In this document: positions 17,562 to 28,191 of the stretch, piece by piece
Layout: each line of letters starts with the position of its first letter
Numbering within the stretch: the stretch's first letter is position 1
NCBI RefSeq assembly: GCF_008014695.1
Contig: NZ_VOXE01000004.1
Coordinates: 372,001 to 436,000 of the forward strand
DNA length: 64,000 bases
Origin: Chryseobacterium sp.
Lineage (GTDB): Bacteria > Bacteroidota > Bacteroidia > Flavobacteriales > Weeksellaceae
Direction: 5' to 3'
The notes under the pieces: model-generated
Database searches by the model: none
Seen by the model: the letters and a program-made list of their open reading frames with translations, nothing else
Told to the model about the DNA's origin: nothing
Program-made: the position numbers and the translations under genes

Positions 17562-18515
17562 ATGAAAAGTTACTTAAAAAATAAAAAGAACATCAATCTG
17601 ATTTTGGGCGGACTTTTAGCCGTGGTTTTTATACAGGGATTGCTACTGGCAAAACTATTTTCCGAAAAAAATGACAAGTCCTATGAAGTGAACCTCGTGC
17701 AGATCAATACTCAGAAAGACAGTGTAGATTATCAGAAAATAAAGACCGACCTTTCTTTGGTTGACAATACCGTGCGGGAGCTGAATTCCTTCCTCGCTTC
17801 CAAAAATATTACCGACGGAAAAATCGCCATTCTTGCGCAGGACAGCATTTCAAACTCGGTCTATCTTGCCAAACAGAGCAACCGTTACAGTCAGTATTTG
17901 GTTGACGTTCAGAACAAACTGCAGCAGGTTCCATTAGGCTTGCCGACTGACGGCTATATTTCCTCCAATTTCGGTACGAGAAAGAACCCGATTCCTGTTA
18001 AAAGAGTGATGCTGGCGTCCGTAAAATCCATTGTTCCGGGATTAGCGGTCGCCGCAGAACCCGTTACCGAAGTGGTTCAGATCAAAGACAGCCTGGGGAA
18101 AGTCATTAAAGAAGTGAAGGTGGTAAAAAGCACAAATGCTGCAACCGTCTCCTCCAAATCGGTAGTACAGGCTGCCGATAATGCTCCTGCCGAGCCCGAT
18201 CAGATGCAGTTTCATAAAGGTCTGGACATTGCGGTTCCGTATGGGTCGGATGTAAGATGTGCTGCATCCGGAACTGTTATCTTTGCCGGAACAAAAGGCG
18301 GCTACGGCAACTGCGTGATTGTGTCGCACGGAAACGGTCTTGCTACACTTTACGGACATCTTTCTGAACTTCTGGTAGAGACCAATGATGTGATAAAAGT
18401 AAACCAGGTGATTGCAAGATCCGGTAACTCGGGGCGTTCCACCGGGCCACACCTTCATTATGAAGTGCATAAAAACAACAGGCCGGTGAATCCTAAACTT
18501 TTTATGAATTTATAA
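17562..18515 (+). CDS. Membrane-anchored M23-family metallopeptidase
   Basis: 317 residues from the ATG at 17562. An N-terminal membrane anchor (about residues 11-28, NLILGGLLAVVFIQGLLLAK) is followed by a helical linker and a LytM/M23 domain. The zinc motif is split as FHKGLDIAVPYG and the closing GPHLHYEVHKN (HxH), with GNCVIVSHGNGLATLYGHLS between. The domain is interrupted after residue about 155 by a charged, lower-complexity insert (VKSIVPGLAVAAEPVTEVV and following). It would cut or regulate peptidoglycan in the periplasm. A strong terminator follows. Confidence 0.88.
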   Translation: MKSYLKNKKNINLILGGLLAVVFIQGLLLAKLFSEKNDKSYEVNLVQINTQKDSVDYQKIKTDLSLVDNTVRELNSFLASKNITDGKIAILAQDSISNSVYLAKQSNRYSQYLVDVQNKLQQVPLGLPTDGYISSNFGTRKNPIPVKRVMLASVKSIVPGLAVAAEPVTEVVQIKDSLGKVIKEVKVVKSTNAATVSSKSVVQAADNAPAEPDQMQFHKGLDIAVPYGSDVRCAASGTVIFAGTKGGYGNCVIVSHGNGLATLYGHLSELLVETNDVIKVNQVIARSGNSGRSTGPHLHYEVHKNNRPVNPKLFMNL

Positions 18516-18535
18516 GCGTTTGAGATAAAGAGTGA

Positions 18536-18563
18536 AACGCCCCGCAGTTGCGGGGCGTTTTTT
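18536..18563 (+). terminator. Rho-independent terminator after the M23 peptidase gene
   Basis: A 10-base perfect GC-rich stem AACGCCCCGC/GCGGGGCGTT with a 4-base loop and a T6 tract. It lies 20 bases after the stop codon. Confidence 0.9.
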
Positions 18564-18601
18564 GGGCTCCCGTCCCATCGTCAGCGATTGAAAACGTAAC
18601 T

Positions 18602-18787
18602 TTATCTGGCAGCTTTAAAACTGCCAAAAATCAGCGCCACCAGCAATATTCCAATTCCGAAACCAAAAAATAAACCTTTGGCCAAGTCCGGTAATCCTAC
18701 AAAGTGAAAGAAGATCTGCGATGCTGCAGTGACGAACATTCCAATTGATATGAGGATCAGTGACTTTCTTCTTGTTAATTTTTTCAT
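18602..18787 (-). CDS. Small two-helix membrane protein
   Basis: 61 residues from the ATG at 18787 (an in-frame start at 18811 adds 8 residues). A basic N-terminus (MKKLTRRKS) precedes two transmembrane helices (LILISIGMFVTAASQIFFHF and GLFFGFGIGILLVALIFGSF). The topology suggests a small inner-membrane protein of unknown function. It lies between the peptidase terminator and the divergent lipoprotein hydrolase gene. Confidence 0.6.
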   Translation of the reverse strand: MKKLTRRKSLILISIGMFVTAASQIFFHFVGLPDLAKGLFFGFGIGILLVALIFGSFKAAR

Positions 18788-18956
18788 CTTTTTCTGTTTA
18801 AAGGCTAACAATTTGTGTCAAAATCTCAACCATTGTTACATTGGCCGCTGCTTTTAGTTCTGATCTTATTGAGGTTGTTATTAGGTGACTGCTTCATCGG
18901 CGTTTCCGTCTCCCCGCAATTAAAACCAAATTCAGAGATTTACCGTATTTTTAGAC

Positions 18957-19781
18957 ATGCGCAAATTTTTTTATCTCAGCTTCTGCTTTTTATTTTTCAT
19001 CAGCTGCCAGTCTTTAAAACATAAAGATGTGATTTATGGTCAATCTGCACAAAAGAAAGATCTTAAACTCAATATATTTGTTCCCAGTCATTCCGAAAAC
19101 AAGAAACTCCCTGTGCTGATTTTTGTTCACGGCGGCAACTGGAACTCAGGAAACAAAAATACCTACGGATTTTTCGGCCGGAATTTCGCAAAGAAAGATG
19201 TGGTGACGGTCATTCCGGAATACACTTTAAGTCCGGAAGCCAATGTAAATGAAATGACCATGGAAATCGCGGCGGCCATAAAATGGGTACAGCAGAATAT
19301 CGACAAGTATCACGGCGATAAAACACAGATTTTTGTCACCGGCCATTCGGCAGGCGGACAGTTAGTCGGATCGGCGGTTTTAAATCCAAAATTCGGGATT
19401 CCCTACCATACCATCTCAGGGATTATTTTAAATGATGCCGCCGGAATCGATATGAAATACTATCTGGAAAGAAATCCACCCAAGAACCAAAACGATTATG
19501 TGAAAACCTGGAGCAAGGACCCGCAAAAATGGTATGAAGCTTCTCCCATTTATTTCCTGACGGAACATTCACCGCCCTTTCTCATTTACGTTGGGTCCAA
19601 TACCTACCCTTCCATTAAAACAGCGAACAAGCGTTTTCTGAAAAAACTGCATGAATTTCAACCGGAGGTACAACCTGTGATGATCAATAAAAGCCATATT
19701 CCGATGATCCTGCAGTATTTCTGGCCCTGGAGCAAACGCTTTACAGAAACCACGAATTTTATAAAAAAACCTGCACGCTAG
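18957..19781 (+). CDS. Alpha/beta hydrolase lipoprotein
   Basis: 274 residues with a lipoprotein signal (FLFFISC, Cys17). The esterase fold is clear: oxyanion-hole motif FVHGGNW (about 57-62) and nucleophile elbow VTGHSAGGQL with Ser131. A late IPMILQYFWPWS region probably carries the catalytic histidine (His in NKSHIPMI). It resembles carboxylesterases of the HGG/BD-FAE type, acting in the periplasm or outer membrane. Substrate unknown. It converges with the Kdp-linked kinase gene; the gap contains a GCAGTACTGC palindrome (19781-19790). Confidence 0.82.
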   Translation: MRKFFYLSFCFLFFISCQSLKHKDVIYGQSAQKKDLKLNIFVPSHSENKKLPVLIFVHGGNWNSGNKNTYGFFGRNFAKKDVVTVIPEYTLSPEANVNEMTMEIAAAIKWVQQNIDKYHGDKTQIFVTGHSAGGQLVGSAVLNPKFGIPYHTISGIILNDAAGIDMKYYLERNPPKNQNDYVKTWSKDPQKWYEASPIYFLTEHSPPFLIYVGSNTYPSIKTANKRFLKKLHEFQPEVQPVMINKSHIPMILQYFWPWSKRFTETTNFIKKPAR

Positions 19782-19792
19782 CAGTACTGCAA

Positions 19793-21502
19793 TTACAGCA
19801 TCATCCAGAAAGTGCTTCCTTTATTGATTTCGCTTTCCAGGCCTATTTCGCCACCCTGTTTTTCAATGAAATTTTTGCTGATGGCCAAACCTAACCCTGT
19901 ACCACTAAGGTAATCTTCGGGAACCTGGAAATACCGATCGAAAATTCTGGAATGGTATTTCGGATCAATGCCTTTGCCGAAATCCTGAACAGAAAACCTG
20001 ACTTTATCCTTGATGCGTTCCGTTGAAATAATGATTTTTTGTCCGGCGCCAGAATGTTTTATGGCATTGGTCAGAAAATTATTGAGTACCCACACTGTTT
20101 TGTCAAAGTCGGCTTTTACGGTGTCGCTTTCGCGGGTTCTGAAATCGGTAAGAATTTCAATTTCCTTATTTTCTGCGATGACCGCATTATTTGAAATTGC
20201 TGCGTTCACCAATGCTGAAACGTTACAATCTGTAAAATTCAACCGGATATTGCCACTCTCTGCCTGCGACAAATTCAGGAGTTCCCCGGTGATATCCAGC
20301 AACCTTTCTCCATCTTCCTCAATACTTCTCAGCAGTTCTTTCTGCTGTTCATTGAGCATTCCAAACTTTTCATTTTTCAGCAACTGTGTTCCCATTTTCA
20401 TTGAAGAAATGGGTGTTTTCAGTTCATGAGAAACCGTGGCGATAAAGTTGGTCTTGGCAAAATCCAGCTCTTTATACGCTGTAATATTCCGAAGTAAAAT
20501 AACTTTCCCGGCGTCTTTTTTTTCCGTTTCACCTGTCGGAATAATGCTGATCGGAATGATTTCCTGTTCAAAATAACTCTCTTTATTATCGGCGAAAATT
20601 TTCATTGGTGCTTCTGATTTCTCTTCCAATGCAGCATTCCGCAATAATTCTCTTAATAAGTCATTATTCACGGCGATTTCCGGAGCGGTTTTTCCGATCA
20701 ACTCTTCGCGGACCAAACCCGAAATCTTTAGTGCTTCATCATTAATAAAATTGATTTGATTTTTCTCATCAAGACCAATCACCGGATCATGCATATTTGA
20801 AATCAGCATTTCGACGCGTTTTTTATCCATCAACTGTTTAGATAAGCTGCTGCTCTGATATTCATCCAGTTTTTCGGCCATGGAATTAAAGGAATTGGCC
20901 AGATCTTCAAATTCAGCGCTTCCCCGAAAATGAACGCGTTCATGATAATTCCCGCTGGCGATCTGCTTTATACTTTCGGTCAGTTCGCGGATCGGACGTG
21001 CTATATTGTCGGGTAAATTAAAGAGCAAAGTAAAGGCGATGATAAAACATATCGTTCCCAGGGATATTACCCAGGTGGTAGCGGTTTGTGCAGTAGCAAT
21101 GGCCTTATCACTTTTCTGTACAATGGCGTTCATATTGAGGCGCATTATTTCCGCCAGATCATTTCTGATCAACTTTTCACTTTCGGGGTTCCGCGTTTTT
21201 AAAAAGTTTTCGAAATGAGCCACTGCATCCTGATAAGAATCCTTTTCGCCGATTTCCGTAATATTCCTGCTTTCGAGCGCCAAATTCTTTCTGAAGGTCT
21301 GAATCTGTGTGGCATCTGCCGAGATTTTATCCAAAGCCAACATCATGTTTTTGGAGTATTCCAAAGAATTGTAATTGGCGGTAAGAATCTTTTGCGTGTC
21401 GGATTTCTGTTTTGAAATATAAACCGCGCTAATGACCGATAATATTACGATCATCAGAAATAAAAGTCCAACACCGAGGGTGATTTTGGTTTTAATTTTC
21501 AT
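19793..21502 (-). CDS. HAMP-PAS sensor histidine kinase, likely partner of the split KdpD
   Basis: 569 residues from the ATG at 21502. Transmembrane helix 1 (about 8-28), a helical periplasmic domain, transmembrane helix 2 (about 140-165), HAMP (about 167-220), PAS (MISNMHDPVIGLDEKNQINF), HisKA (FIATVSHELKTPISSMKM) and HATPase (NNFLTNAIKHSG, DFGKGI, GTGLGLAISK) follow in order. It resembles KinB/NtrB-like kinases and is not the DUF4118-type kinase half of canonical KdpD. It lies 58 bases downstream of the kdpD-like gene and closes the kdp operon, so it probably supplies the missing kinase. Confidence 0.85.
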   Translation of the reverse strand: MKIKTKITLGVGLLFLMIVILSVISAVYISKQKSDTQKILTANYNSLEYSKNMMLALDKISADATQIQTFRKNLALESRNITEIGEKDSYQDAVAHFENFLKTRNPESEKLIRNDLAEIMRLNMNAIVQKSDKAIATAQTATTWVISLGTICFIIAFTLLFNLPDNIARPIRELTESIKQIASGNYHERVHFRGSAEFEDLANSFNSMAEKLDEYQSSSLSKQLMDKKRVEMLISNMHDPVIGLDEKNQINFINDEALKISGLVREELIGKTAPEIAVNNDLLRELLRNAALEEKSEAPMKIFADNKESYFEQEIIPISIIPTGETEKKDAGKVILLRNITAYKELDFAKTNFIATVSHELKTPISSMKMGTQLLKNEKFGMLNEQQKELLRSIEEDGERLLDITGELLNLSQAESGNIRLNFTDCNVSALVNAAISNNAVIAENKEIEILTDFRTRESDTVKADFDKTVWVLNNFLTNAIKHSGAGQKIIISTERIKDKVRFSVQDFGKGIDPKYHSRIFDRYFQVPEDYLSGTGLGLAISKNFIEKQGGEIGLESEINKGSTFWMML

Positions 21503-21560
21503 TTTAAAAATCAAAAGAAATTATTTGGATTTTGTGGGAATTCAGCTGCACCATTCCTGC

Positions 21561-22673
21561 TCAGGATAAAATAATAATATCCACCTTTTCCCGCATCATA
21601 TCATTTACAAAGTTATGAAACCAGTTCATTCTAAATATCTGCTGAAAAAAATTAAGATGCGGTTTGCCGATGCAAACGGTTGTAATCTGATTATGCTGCA
21701 CAAAATCCAGAATGGCTTTTGAAATATTCTGACCGTTCTGCTGCACAACGTCGGCTCCCATTTCCCGCGCAAAGTTCAAATTATTGATCAAATGCCTTTG
21801 CCTGTCCAGCGCAATTTTATCCGGACTTTCCTTTGGTGTCTGCACGTACAGAACCGTCCATCTGCTGTTGTAGTAGCTTGCCAAACGGGCTGTTTTCCGG
21901 ATGACCGATTTTGCCGTCTTCTCATTGCTGCTTATGCAGGCAAGAAATTTTTCGGAACGCAGGTCAACGGAGCGCGTGACTTCGTTTTCCACTTTCTTCT
22001 CCACGTGAGTGGCAACTTCTTTCAGCGCCAGTTCGCGCAACTGCAGAATATGGTCGCTTTTAAAAAAGTTCTGCAATGAAATTGCTATCTTATCTTTTGG
22101 ATAAATTTTTCCGTCTTTTAAACGGGAAATCAACTCATCTGCGGTTAAATCAATGTTCACCACCTCATCTGCCAATGCTAAAATTTTATCAGGAACCCTT
22201 TCTGTCACTTCAATTCCAATGATGCCTTTAACACTTTCATTCAGACTTTCGATGTGCTGAATGTTGACGGCACTGATGACATTGATCCCGGCTTCCAAAA
22301 GTTCCAGCACATCCTGCCATCTTTTTTTGTTGGAACTTCCTTCAACATTGGTATGGGCCAATTCATCCACGATAACAATTTCAGGATGGTCATTGAGGAT
22401 GGCCTGAACGTCCATTTCCTCCAAATATTTTCCTTTGTAGAAAATAGATTTCCGTTTGATTTCGGGAATACCTTCCACCAAAGCGATGGTTTCTTCGCGG
22501 AGATGAGGCTCGATATAACCAATTTTAATATCAATACCATGCTTCAGCAAAGCATGTGCTTCCTGCAACATGCGGTACGTTTTTCCCACACCGGCGCTCA
22601 TTCCAATGTAAATCTTGAATTTACCGCGTTTGGACCGCTGAATGAGTTCGAGGAAATGTTCAGCTGAAGACAT
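21561..22673 (-). CDS. kdpD: KdpD N-terminal sensor half (KdpD domain plus USP), without kinase
   Basis: 370 residues, compared with about 900 for full KdpD. The KdpD domain has a P-loop GMSAGVGKTYRML (24-36) and Walker B IVIVDELAHTN (Asp103, Glu104), plus NVISAVNIQHIESLN. A universal-stress-like domain follows (about 245-370, ACISSNEKTAKSVIRKTARL). The four-helix DUF4118 membrane segment and the histidine kinase are absent, and the frame ends cleanly at a stop codon with no kinase remnants after it. It is a cytosolic K+/nucleotide-sensing half that probably acts on the adjacent separate kinase. Confidence 0.88.
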   Translation of the reverse strand: MSSAEHFLELIQRSKRGKFKIYIGMSAGVGKTYRMLQEAHALLKHGIDIKIGYIEPHLREETIALVEGIPEIKRKSIFYKGKYLEEMDVQAILNDHPEIVIVDELAHTNVEGSSNKKRWQDVLELLEAGINVISAVNIQHIESLNESVKGIIGIEVTERVPDKILALADEVVNIDLTADELISRLKDGKIYPKDKIAISLQNFFKSDHILQLRELALKEVATHVEKKVENEVTRSVDLRSEKFLACISSNEKTAKSVIRKTARLASYYNSRWTVLYVQTPKESPDKIALDRQRHLINNLNFAREMGADVVQQNGQNISKAILDFVQHNQITTVCIGKPHLNFFQQIFRMNWFHNFVNDMMREKVDIIILS

Positions 22674-22716
22674 GGTTACATTGGTATTAAGAAATTAAGT
22701 TTTAGTTTTTTCAGTT

Positions 22717-23799
22717 TCAAAACCAGGCAGAAAGACTTGTTGTCACAAAGAAATCTGTTTTTTCCGGCCAACCGTCCTTTACAAAAACAGCATCTTTTGA
22801 AGAAAATCCGCGCGCTTCCGTTCGCCACAAGATATTTTTATAAATTTCATGATCGATATTCAAGGAATACCCGAACGTTTGAAAACCATTTGGCGCAGCT
22901 GTTCCGATGATCACCCCTTTAGCATCGTTGAAATATTCTACTCTGCCACCAATCCGGGTACGGTCAGTTACTGCGTAACGCAACAATAGATTCGGAGAAT
23001 ACCAGGTATTGTATTTGTGGCTTCTTTTGGCATTTTGTTCTGCACCGATATCGAAACCGGCAATTCCGGACCATTTTTGTCCGAGATTAAAATTAGCATA
23101 TAAATCGTGAAAATACCGCATCTTTTTTTCGGCACTGGGTTTATCATTTCCAATAAATGAACTGCTGTTCAGACTGAAATTATCCGAAAATTTGTAGGTA
23201 ATCTGATGCCCAAAACCTAAAGTCTGATTTCCTTCGGCACGGGCTATTCTTTGCCAGCCGTTCAGAACCAGGCCGCTGAGGAAGAGTTTACCGTTGTCGG
23301 AGGTATAGGAAATCCTGGCACCGGTCTCGAAATAAGGCGAATTTTCGGCAGCGATACTTCGGGTCAACGTTAAATTATCTTTCCCAACGGCACTTTCCCA
23401 GCCGATATGAGAAGGCATAATGCCCGCATCGATCCAGATATTTTTCTTATTTGAAATTTTGAAACCAATGTTTGCTTCACTGATGTTTTTTAATAGATCT
23501 TGTTCCGCAGCCATATTGTCCTGAGCATATGTCCCGGCCATTAATGCCAGATTTGCGCGTGTATTTTCTGAAGTGTAATTTGCTTTCACCAATCCTAAAT
23601 TCAAATTAAACTCATTATGACGGTTGTACGTGTACAAAAATGGCTGGCGGATATGACTTTCGGGCTGATTGAAATCATAGGTGTAAAAGATTTCTGCATA
23701 ACCGGAAAAAGTCAGTTTAGGAGCTGCAGTTTCTGTTTGTTCCTGCGCTGCAAAAATTCCGAAAGTCAAAAGAGATGCTGATACAATTAATTTTTTCAT
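22717..23799 (-). CDS. Outer-membrane beta-barrel porin of the kdp operon
   Basis: 360 residues from the ATG at 23799 (a start at 23808 adds 3). Signal peptide MKKLIVSASLLTFGIFAAQ is followed by FSGYAEIFYTYDFNQP and NEFNLNLGLVKANYTSENTRANLALM, typical of BBP2/OmpL-like porins, then alternating strands up to the terminal aromatic SLSAWF. It sits between kdpC and the kdpD-like gene with 44-base gaps on each side, so it probably helps K+ cross the outer membrane. Confidence 0.83.
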   Translation of the reverse strand: MKKLIVSASLLTFGIFAAQEQTETAAPKLTFSGYAEIFYTYDFNQPESHIRQPFLYTYNRHNEFNLNLGLVKANYTSENTRANLALMAGTYAQDNMAAEQDLLKNISEANIGFKISNKKNIWIDAGIMPSHIGWESAVGKDNLTLTRSIAAENSPYFETGARISYTSDNGKLFLSGLVLNGWQRIARAEGNQTLGFGHQITYKFSDNFSLNSSSFIGNDKPSAEKKMRYFHDLYANFNLGQKWSGIAGFDIGAEQNAKRSHKYNTWYSPNLLLRYAVTDRTRIGGRVEYFNDAKGVIIGTAAPNGFQTFGYSLNIDHEIYKNILWRTEARGFSSKDAVFVKDGWPEKTDFFVTTSLSAWF

Positions 23800-23843
23800 T
23801 AGTAACAAAAGGTATATTGTTTAAATTTATTTTAAGTCTGGTT

Positions 23844-24401
23844 TTATTTCAGATTGTCCAGAGCTGCGTTCAGTTTTAATACATTGACTTTCTGTGGCGC
23901 AAAGAAAATAAGATTTTCATCTGCGGCAGTCTGCTGAATCAATTCTTTCACTTTTTCCGGGGAAATATTTCTGGCTTTTGCCACTCTATCGATCTGAAAT
24001 TCTGCTGCTTCTACAGAAATATCGGGATCTAATCCGCTGCCACTGGCCGTTATTAAATCCACCGGGATTTCAACTTCCGTCATGCCGGGATTTTCCATCA
24101 TTAGAGTGTCAATTCTTTTTTGAACCTCCGCGAGATACTCCGGATTGTTGGGTCCTTTATTGCTTCCACCGCTTCCGGCAGCATCATAATGTACGGCAGA
24201 TGGCCGGCCGTGAAAATATTGGGGAAGCGTAAACTGCTGACCAACGTTAGCATACTGTCTTTTGCCATTAACGCTCATCTGTTCGCCCAACCCTTTATCG
24301 GGCGTAATTTTCCCTAAACCAAAGACGATCACGGTATAAACTCCTACTGACATCATCATGCCAACAGTAAGCACCAAAATTGGTCTGATATATTTTTTCA
24401 T
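23844..24401 (-). CDS. kdpC: Potassium-transporting ATPase subunit KdpC
   Basis: 185 residues, one N-terminal transmembrane helix (about 7-30) and a periplasmic domain. Signature segments are QYFHGRPSAVHYDAAGSGGS, NLGPNNPEYL-like (here NKGPNNPEYL) and TASGSGLDPDIS. KdpC assists ATP binding and assembly of the KdpFABC complex. It follows kdpB by 24 bases. Confidence 0.93.
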   Translation of the reverse strand: MKKYIRPILVLTVGMMMSVGVYTVIVFGLGKITPDKGLGEQMSVNGKRQYANVGQQFTLPQYFHGRPSAVHYDAAGSGGSNKGPNNPEYLAEVQKRIDTLMMENPGMTEVEIPVDLITASGSGLDPDISVEAAEFQIDRVAKARNISPEKVKELIQQTAADENLIFFAPQKVNVLKLNAALDNLK

Positions 24402-24425
24402 TTTTTTAAAGTTAATTTTTAGAAA

Positions 24426-26468
24426 TTACATAAAGAGTGAAACCATCATATCGATGAGTTTAATTCCCAGAAATGGTACGATGATGCCACCAAGGCCGTA
24501 GATCAAAAGGTTTCTCCGCAGCAAAGCACTGGCACCAATCGGCTTGTATGCTACGCCTTTCAAAGCAAGCGGAATTAAAAGCGGAATAATGACGGCATTA
24601 AAAATAACCGCGGACAAAATTGCGCTTTGGGGACTGTGCAAATTCATGATGTTTAAAAACTGCAGGGCCGGAATAAACGTGATAAACAGTGCAGGAATAA
24701 TTGCAAAATATTTGGCGACATCATTGGCAATTGAAAAAGTAGTTAGCGTACCACGAGTCATTAAAAGCTGTTTGCCAATTTCTACGATTTCGATGAGTTT
24801 TGTGGGATCATTATCCAAATCGACCATATTCCCGGCTTCCTTTGCAGCCTGAGTTCCGCTGTTCATGGCTACCCCAACATCGGCCTGAGCCAAAGCGGGA
24901 GCATCATTGGTTCCGTCGCCCATCATGGCTACTAATTTTCCGCTTTCCTGTTCACGTTTAATGTAATTCATTTTGTCTTCCGGTTTGGCTTCTGCGATAA
25001 AATCATCAACTCCTGCTTTTTCAGCGATAAATTTTGCGGTCAATGGATTATCTCCTGTCACCATTACGGTTTTCACCCCCATTTTTCTTAGTCTTTGGAA
25101 GCGTTCGTTCATTCCTGTTTTGATGATATCCTGCAATTCGATCACGCCCAACACCAACCCATTTCTCAGCACCACCAAAGGCGTTCCGCCATTGCTGGAG
25201 ATCATTTTAACCGCTTCTTCGGTCTCTTCCGGAAAAGTATTTCCTGCCTTTAACGTCAGGTCTCTGATGGAATCGAAGGCTCCTTTTCTTATTTCCGTTC
25301 CGTTAAAATTGATTCCTGAACTTCGTGTTTCCGCAGAAAAGTCTATAAAAGTCGGATTTTCTACAACCAGATTTTCCGGTGGCAAAGCGGCGAGTTCCAC
25401 AATAGATTTTCCCTCAGGCGTTTCATCTGCCATTGAACTCAAAGCGGCAGCCTTTATGAATTCTTCCAATGAAATTCCGTTTGCGGGATAAAATTCTGTG
25501 GCTTTTCTGTTTCCAATTGTGATTGTTCCCGTTTTATCCAACAGCAATACATCAATATCGCCGGCAGTTTCTACGGCTTTACCCGATTTTGTAATCACAT
25601 TTGCCCTGAGTGCCCTATCCATTCCTGCTATCCCGATTGCTGAAAGCAATCCGCCGATCGTTGTGGGAATCAAACAGACGAAAAGAGAAATATAAGCTGC
25701 AATGGTAATGGGAGTTTGGGAATAGTCAGCAAATGGTTTCAATGTTACTGTGACGATGATGAAGACCAACGTAAATCCGGCCAATAAAATGGTCAAGGCG
25801 ATTTCGTTCGGTGTTTTCTGGCGGGATGCCCCTTCAACCAGCGCAATCATTTTATCCAGAAAACTTTCGCCGGGTTTTGTATTCACTTTAACTTTAATCC
25901 GGTCGGAGAGTACTTTTGTTCCCCCTGTAACGGAGGATTTATCACCACCCGCTTCACGGATCACCGGAGCACTTTCTCCGGTAATGGCACTTTCGTCAAT
26001 GGTCGCCAAACCTTCGATGATTTCTCCATCCATCGGAATCTGATCACCTGCAACACAAAGAAATATGTCGCCCAGCTGCATTTCTGCGGACATTTTCTGA
26101 ACGGTTTCCACATCAAAGCCACGTTTATTTTCCAGTATTAATTTTGCCGGCGTTTCTTCGCGGGTTTTTCTTAAAGTATCGGCCTGAGCTTTTCCGCGCG
26201 CTTCGGCAATAGCTTCAGCAAAATTTGCGAATAAAACTGTTAAAAAGAGTGTCAGGAATATGGTGAAGTTGTAGCCGAAACTCCCCTGACTTTTTTCTCC
26301 CAATAATGTCCAGACAGAAACAACGCCCATTACCACCGTTCCTATTTCCACCAAAAACATAATCGGATTTTTAATCATCACCCGTGGATCCAATTTTATA
26401 AGAGACTGTTTCAGCGCTTCATTGACTAAATCTTTTTGAAAAAGATTTTGGTTACTTTTTGTTTTCAT
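24426..26468 (-). CDS. kdpB: Potassium-transporting ATPase ATP-binding subunit KdpB
   Basis: 680 residues from the ATG at 26468; the frame is open further upstream but those codons overlap kdpA in another frame. P-type ATPase motifs: [15 protein letters not shown] (actuator), [14 protein letters not shown] (phosphorylated Asp), [19 protein letters not shown] and [20 protein letters not shown]. KdpB is the inner-membrane catalytic subunit that drives high-affinity K+ import by ATP hydrolysis. It lies 17 bases after kdpA. Confidence 0.95.
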   Translation of the reverse strand: MKTKSNQNLFQKDLVNEALKQSLIKLDPRVMIKNPIMFLVEIGTVVMGVVSVWTLLGEKSQGSFGYNFTIFLTLFLTVLFANFAEAIAEARGKAQADTLRKTREETPAKLILENKRGFDVETVQKMSAEMQLGDIFLCVAGDQIPMDGEIIEGLATIDESAITGESAPVIREAGGDKSSVTGGTKVLSDRIKVKVNTKPGESFLDKMIALVEGASRQKTPNEIALTILLAGFTLVFIIVTVTLKPFADYSQTPITIAAYISLFVCLIPTTIGGLLSAIGIAGMDRALRANVITKSGKAVETAGDIDVLLLDKTGTITIGNRKATEFYPANGISLEEFIKAAALSSMADETPEGKSIVELAALPPENLVVENPTFIDFSAETRSSGINFNGTEIRKGAFDSIRDLTLKAGNTFPEETEEAVKMISSNGGTPLVVLRNGLVLGVIELQDIIKTGMNERFQRLRKMGVKTVMVTGDNPLTAKFIAEKAGVDDFIAEAKPEDKMNYIKREQESGKLVAMMGDGTNDAPALAQADVGVAMNSGTQAAKEAGNMVDLDNDPTKLIEIVEIGKQLLMTRGTLTTFSIANDVAKYFAIIPALFITFIPALQFLNIMNLHSPQSAILSAVIFNAVIIPLLIPLALKGVAYKPIGASALLRRNLLIYGLGGIIVPFLGIKLIDMMVSLFM

Positions 26469-26485
26469 TTTTTTATTGTCAAAAA

Positions 26486-28180
26486 TTATTTGGCGACCGC
26501 GGTCAGATATTCTGCGATTGGTCCTAATGTTAATGCGGGGAAAAAGGCTAAAGCAGCGATCAGCAATATCACTCCCAAAGTCAGTAACCCAAAAGTAGGC
26601 GTATCTGTTTTTAAAGTCCCGGCACCTTCCGGAATATATTTTTTCTGAGCCAAAAGTCCCGCAATCGCCACAGGGCCGATTATCGGAAGAAACCTTGACA
26701 GCGCGAGGACAATTCCTGTGGAAATATTCCACCACGGGGTATTGTCCCCTAATCCTTCGAATCCGGAACCGTTGTTGGCGGAGGCTGATGTAAATTCATA
26801 AAGCATTTCACTAAATCCGTGGAAGGAAGGATTGTTTAAAGTGGCAGTGCCGAACGCAGGTTGATAAGCCGTGAGTGCCGTGCCTGCCAGAATTAGGAGC
26901 GGATGCAAAAGCGCAATCACCATGGCAATTTTCATCTCCTTGGCTTCTATCTTTTTGCCTAAAAACTCCGGAGTTCGTCCGACCATTAAACCACTGATAA
27001 AAACAGCCAGAATTATAAAGACGAAATAATTGAGAATTCCCACGCCTACTCCGCCATAAAAACTGTTGATCATCATGGCCAGAAGCATATTCATTCCCGA
27101 AAGCGGCATGTAACTGTCGTGCATGGAATTTACCGAACCCGTCGAAATGACGGTTGTGGCAATGCTCCAATAGGCCGAGGCGGAGGAGCCAAAACGAATT
27201 TCTTTTCCCTCCATGTTTCCCAGTGAAATGTTTGCACCCATTTCCTTCAGCGCCGGATTTCCTGCATTTTCGAAGGCAACATTCATCGCCATCAACGATA
27301 AAAACCCAATGGACATGACTGCAAAGATTGTCCAGCTTAATTTTCGTCTTTTAATAAAAAATCCAAAAGCAAAAACCAAAGCAAAAGGAATCAGCATTTG
27401 CGAAACCATTTCGGTGAAATTGGTCATGTAGTTAGGATTTTCCAAAGGATGAGCGGAATTTGCTCCAAAAAAACCACCCCCATTCGTTCCCAAATGCTTG
27501 ATTGGAACAAAGGCGGCAACGGGGCCTGTAGACACCTCGATACTTTTTCCTTCCACATTCGTGATCTGATCTTTTCCGTTGAAAGTCATCGGACTTCCAT
27601 TAAGCAACATGATCAAGCTTACCATCAAACAAAGGGGCATTAAGATCCGCGTTACTGACCTTATGAAGAAATCGAAAAAGTTTCCTAAATTTTCAGTCGT
27701 TTTTTCCTTGAAAGCAACAAAAACATGCGCCAACGCGGCCATTCCGGTTGCTGCGGAGACAAACTGTAAAAACATTAAATACAGCTGACCGAAATAACTT
27801 AAACCACTCTCTCCGGAATAATGCTGCAAATTACAGTTGACGATGAAAGAAATCGTGGTATTAAAAGCCAAATCAGCACTCATTCCCGGATTATTGTCGG
27901 GATTTAAAGGCAACCACTGCTGGTTCATTAAGATGGCCATGCCCAGTAAAAACCAAACAAAATTTATGGCAATTAAAGCCCTCATATTCTTTTTCCAGTT
28001 CCAGCCGTTCAGCGGGTCCACCCCGGAAAGACGGAAAAAGAATTTTTCAACAGGATCCAGTATAAAATCCAAAAACGTTTTTTCGTGACCGTATACTTTA
28101 GCAATATATTTCCCAAGCGGGATTGCCAAAAGTAACGTGACAACGAACATCAGGACGAGTCCCAGTAATTCTGTATTCAT
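26486..28180 (-). CDS. kdpA: Potassium-transporting ATPase channel subunit KdpA
   Basis: 564 residues, about ten transmembrane helices. Selectivity-filter-like loops are visible as [53 protein letters not shown] and [20 protein letters not shown]. KdpA binds and conducts K+. The gene follows kdpF by 11 bases. Confidence 0.95.
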   Translation of the reverse strand: MNTELLGLVLMFVVTLLLAIPLGKYIAKVYGHEKTFLDFILDPVEKFFFRLSGVDPLNGWNWKKNMRALIAINFVWFLLGMAILMNQQWLPLNPDNNPGMSADLAFNTTISFIVNCNLQHYSGESGLSYFGQLYLMFLQFVSAATGMAALAHVFVAFKEKTTENLGNFFDFFIRSVTRILMPLCLMVSLIMLLNGSPMTFNGKDQITNVEGKSIEVSTGPVAAFVPIKHLGTNGGGFFGANSAHPLENPNYMTNFTEMVSQMLIPFALVFAFGFFIKRRKLSWTIFAVMSIGFLSLMAMNVAFENAGNPALKEMGANISLGNMEGKEIRFGSSASAYWSIATTVISTGSVNSMHDSYMPLSGMNMLLAMMINSFYGGVGVGILNYFVFIILAVFISGLMVGRTPEFLGKKIEAKEMKIAMVIALLHPLLILAGTALTAYQPAFGTATLNNPSFHGFSEMLYEFTSASANNGSGFEGLGDNTPWWNISTGIVLALSRFLPIIGPVAIAGLLAQKKYIPEGAGTLKTDTPTFGLLTLGVILLIAALAFFPALTLGPIAEYLTAVAK

Positions 28181-28191
28181 CTTGTATTAAT

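Noticed and set aside
19781-19790. GCAGTACTGC palindrome between convergent genes
   Set aside because: A 10-base palindrome with no T-run and no promoter near it; expected by chance at this length.
26469-26735. In-frame N-terminal extension of kdpB
   Set aside because: It overlaps kdpA in another frame, and KdpB homologues begin near the ATG at 26468.
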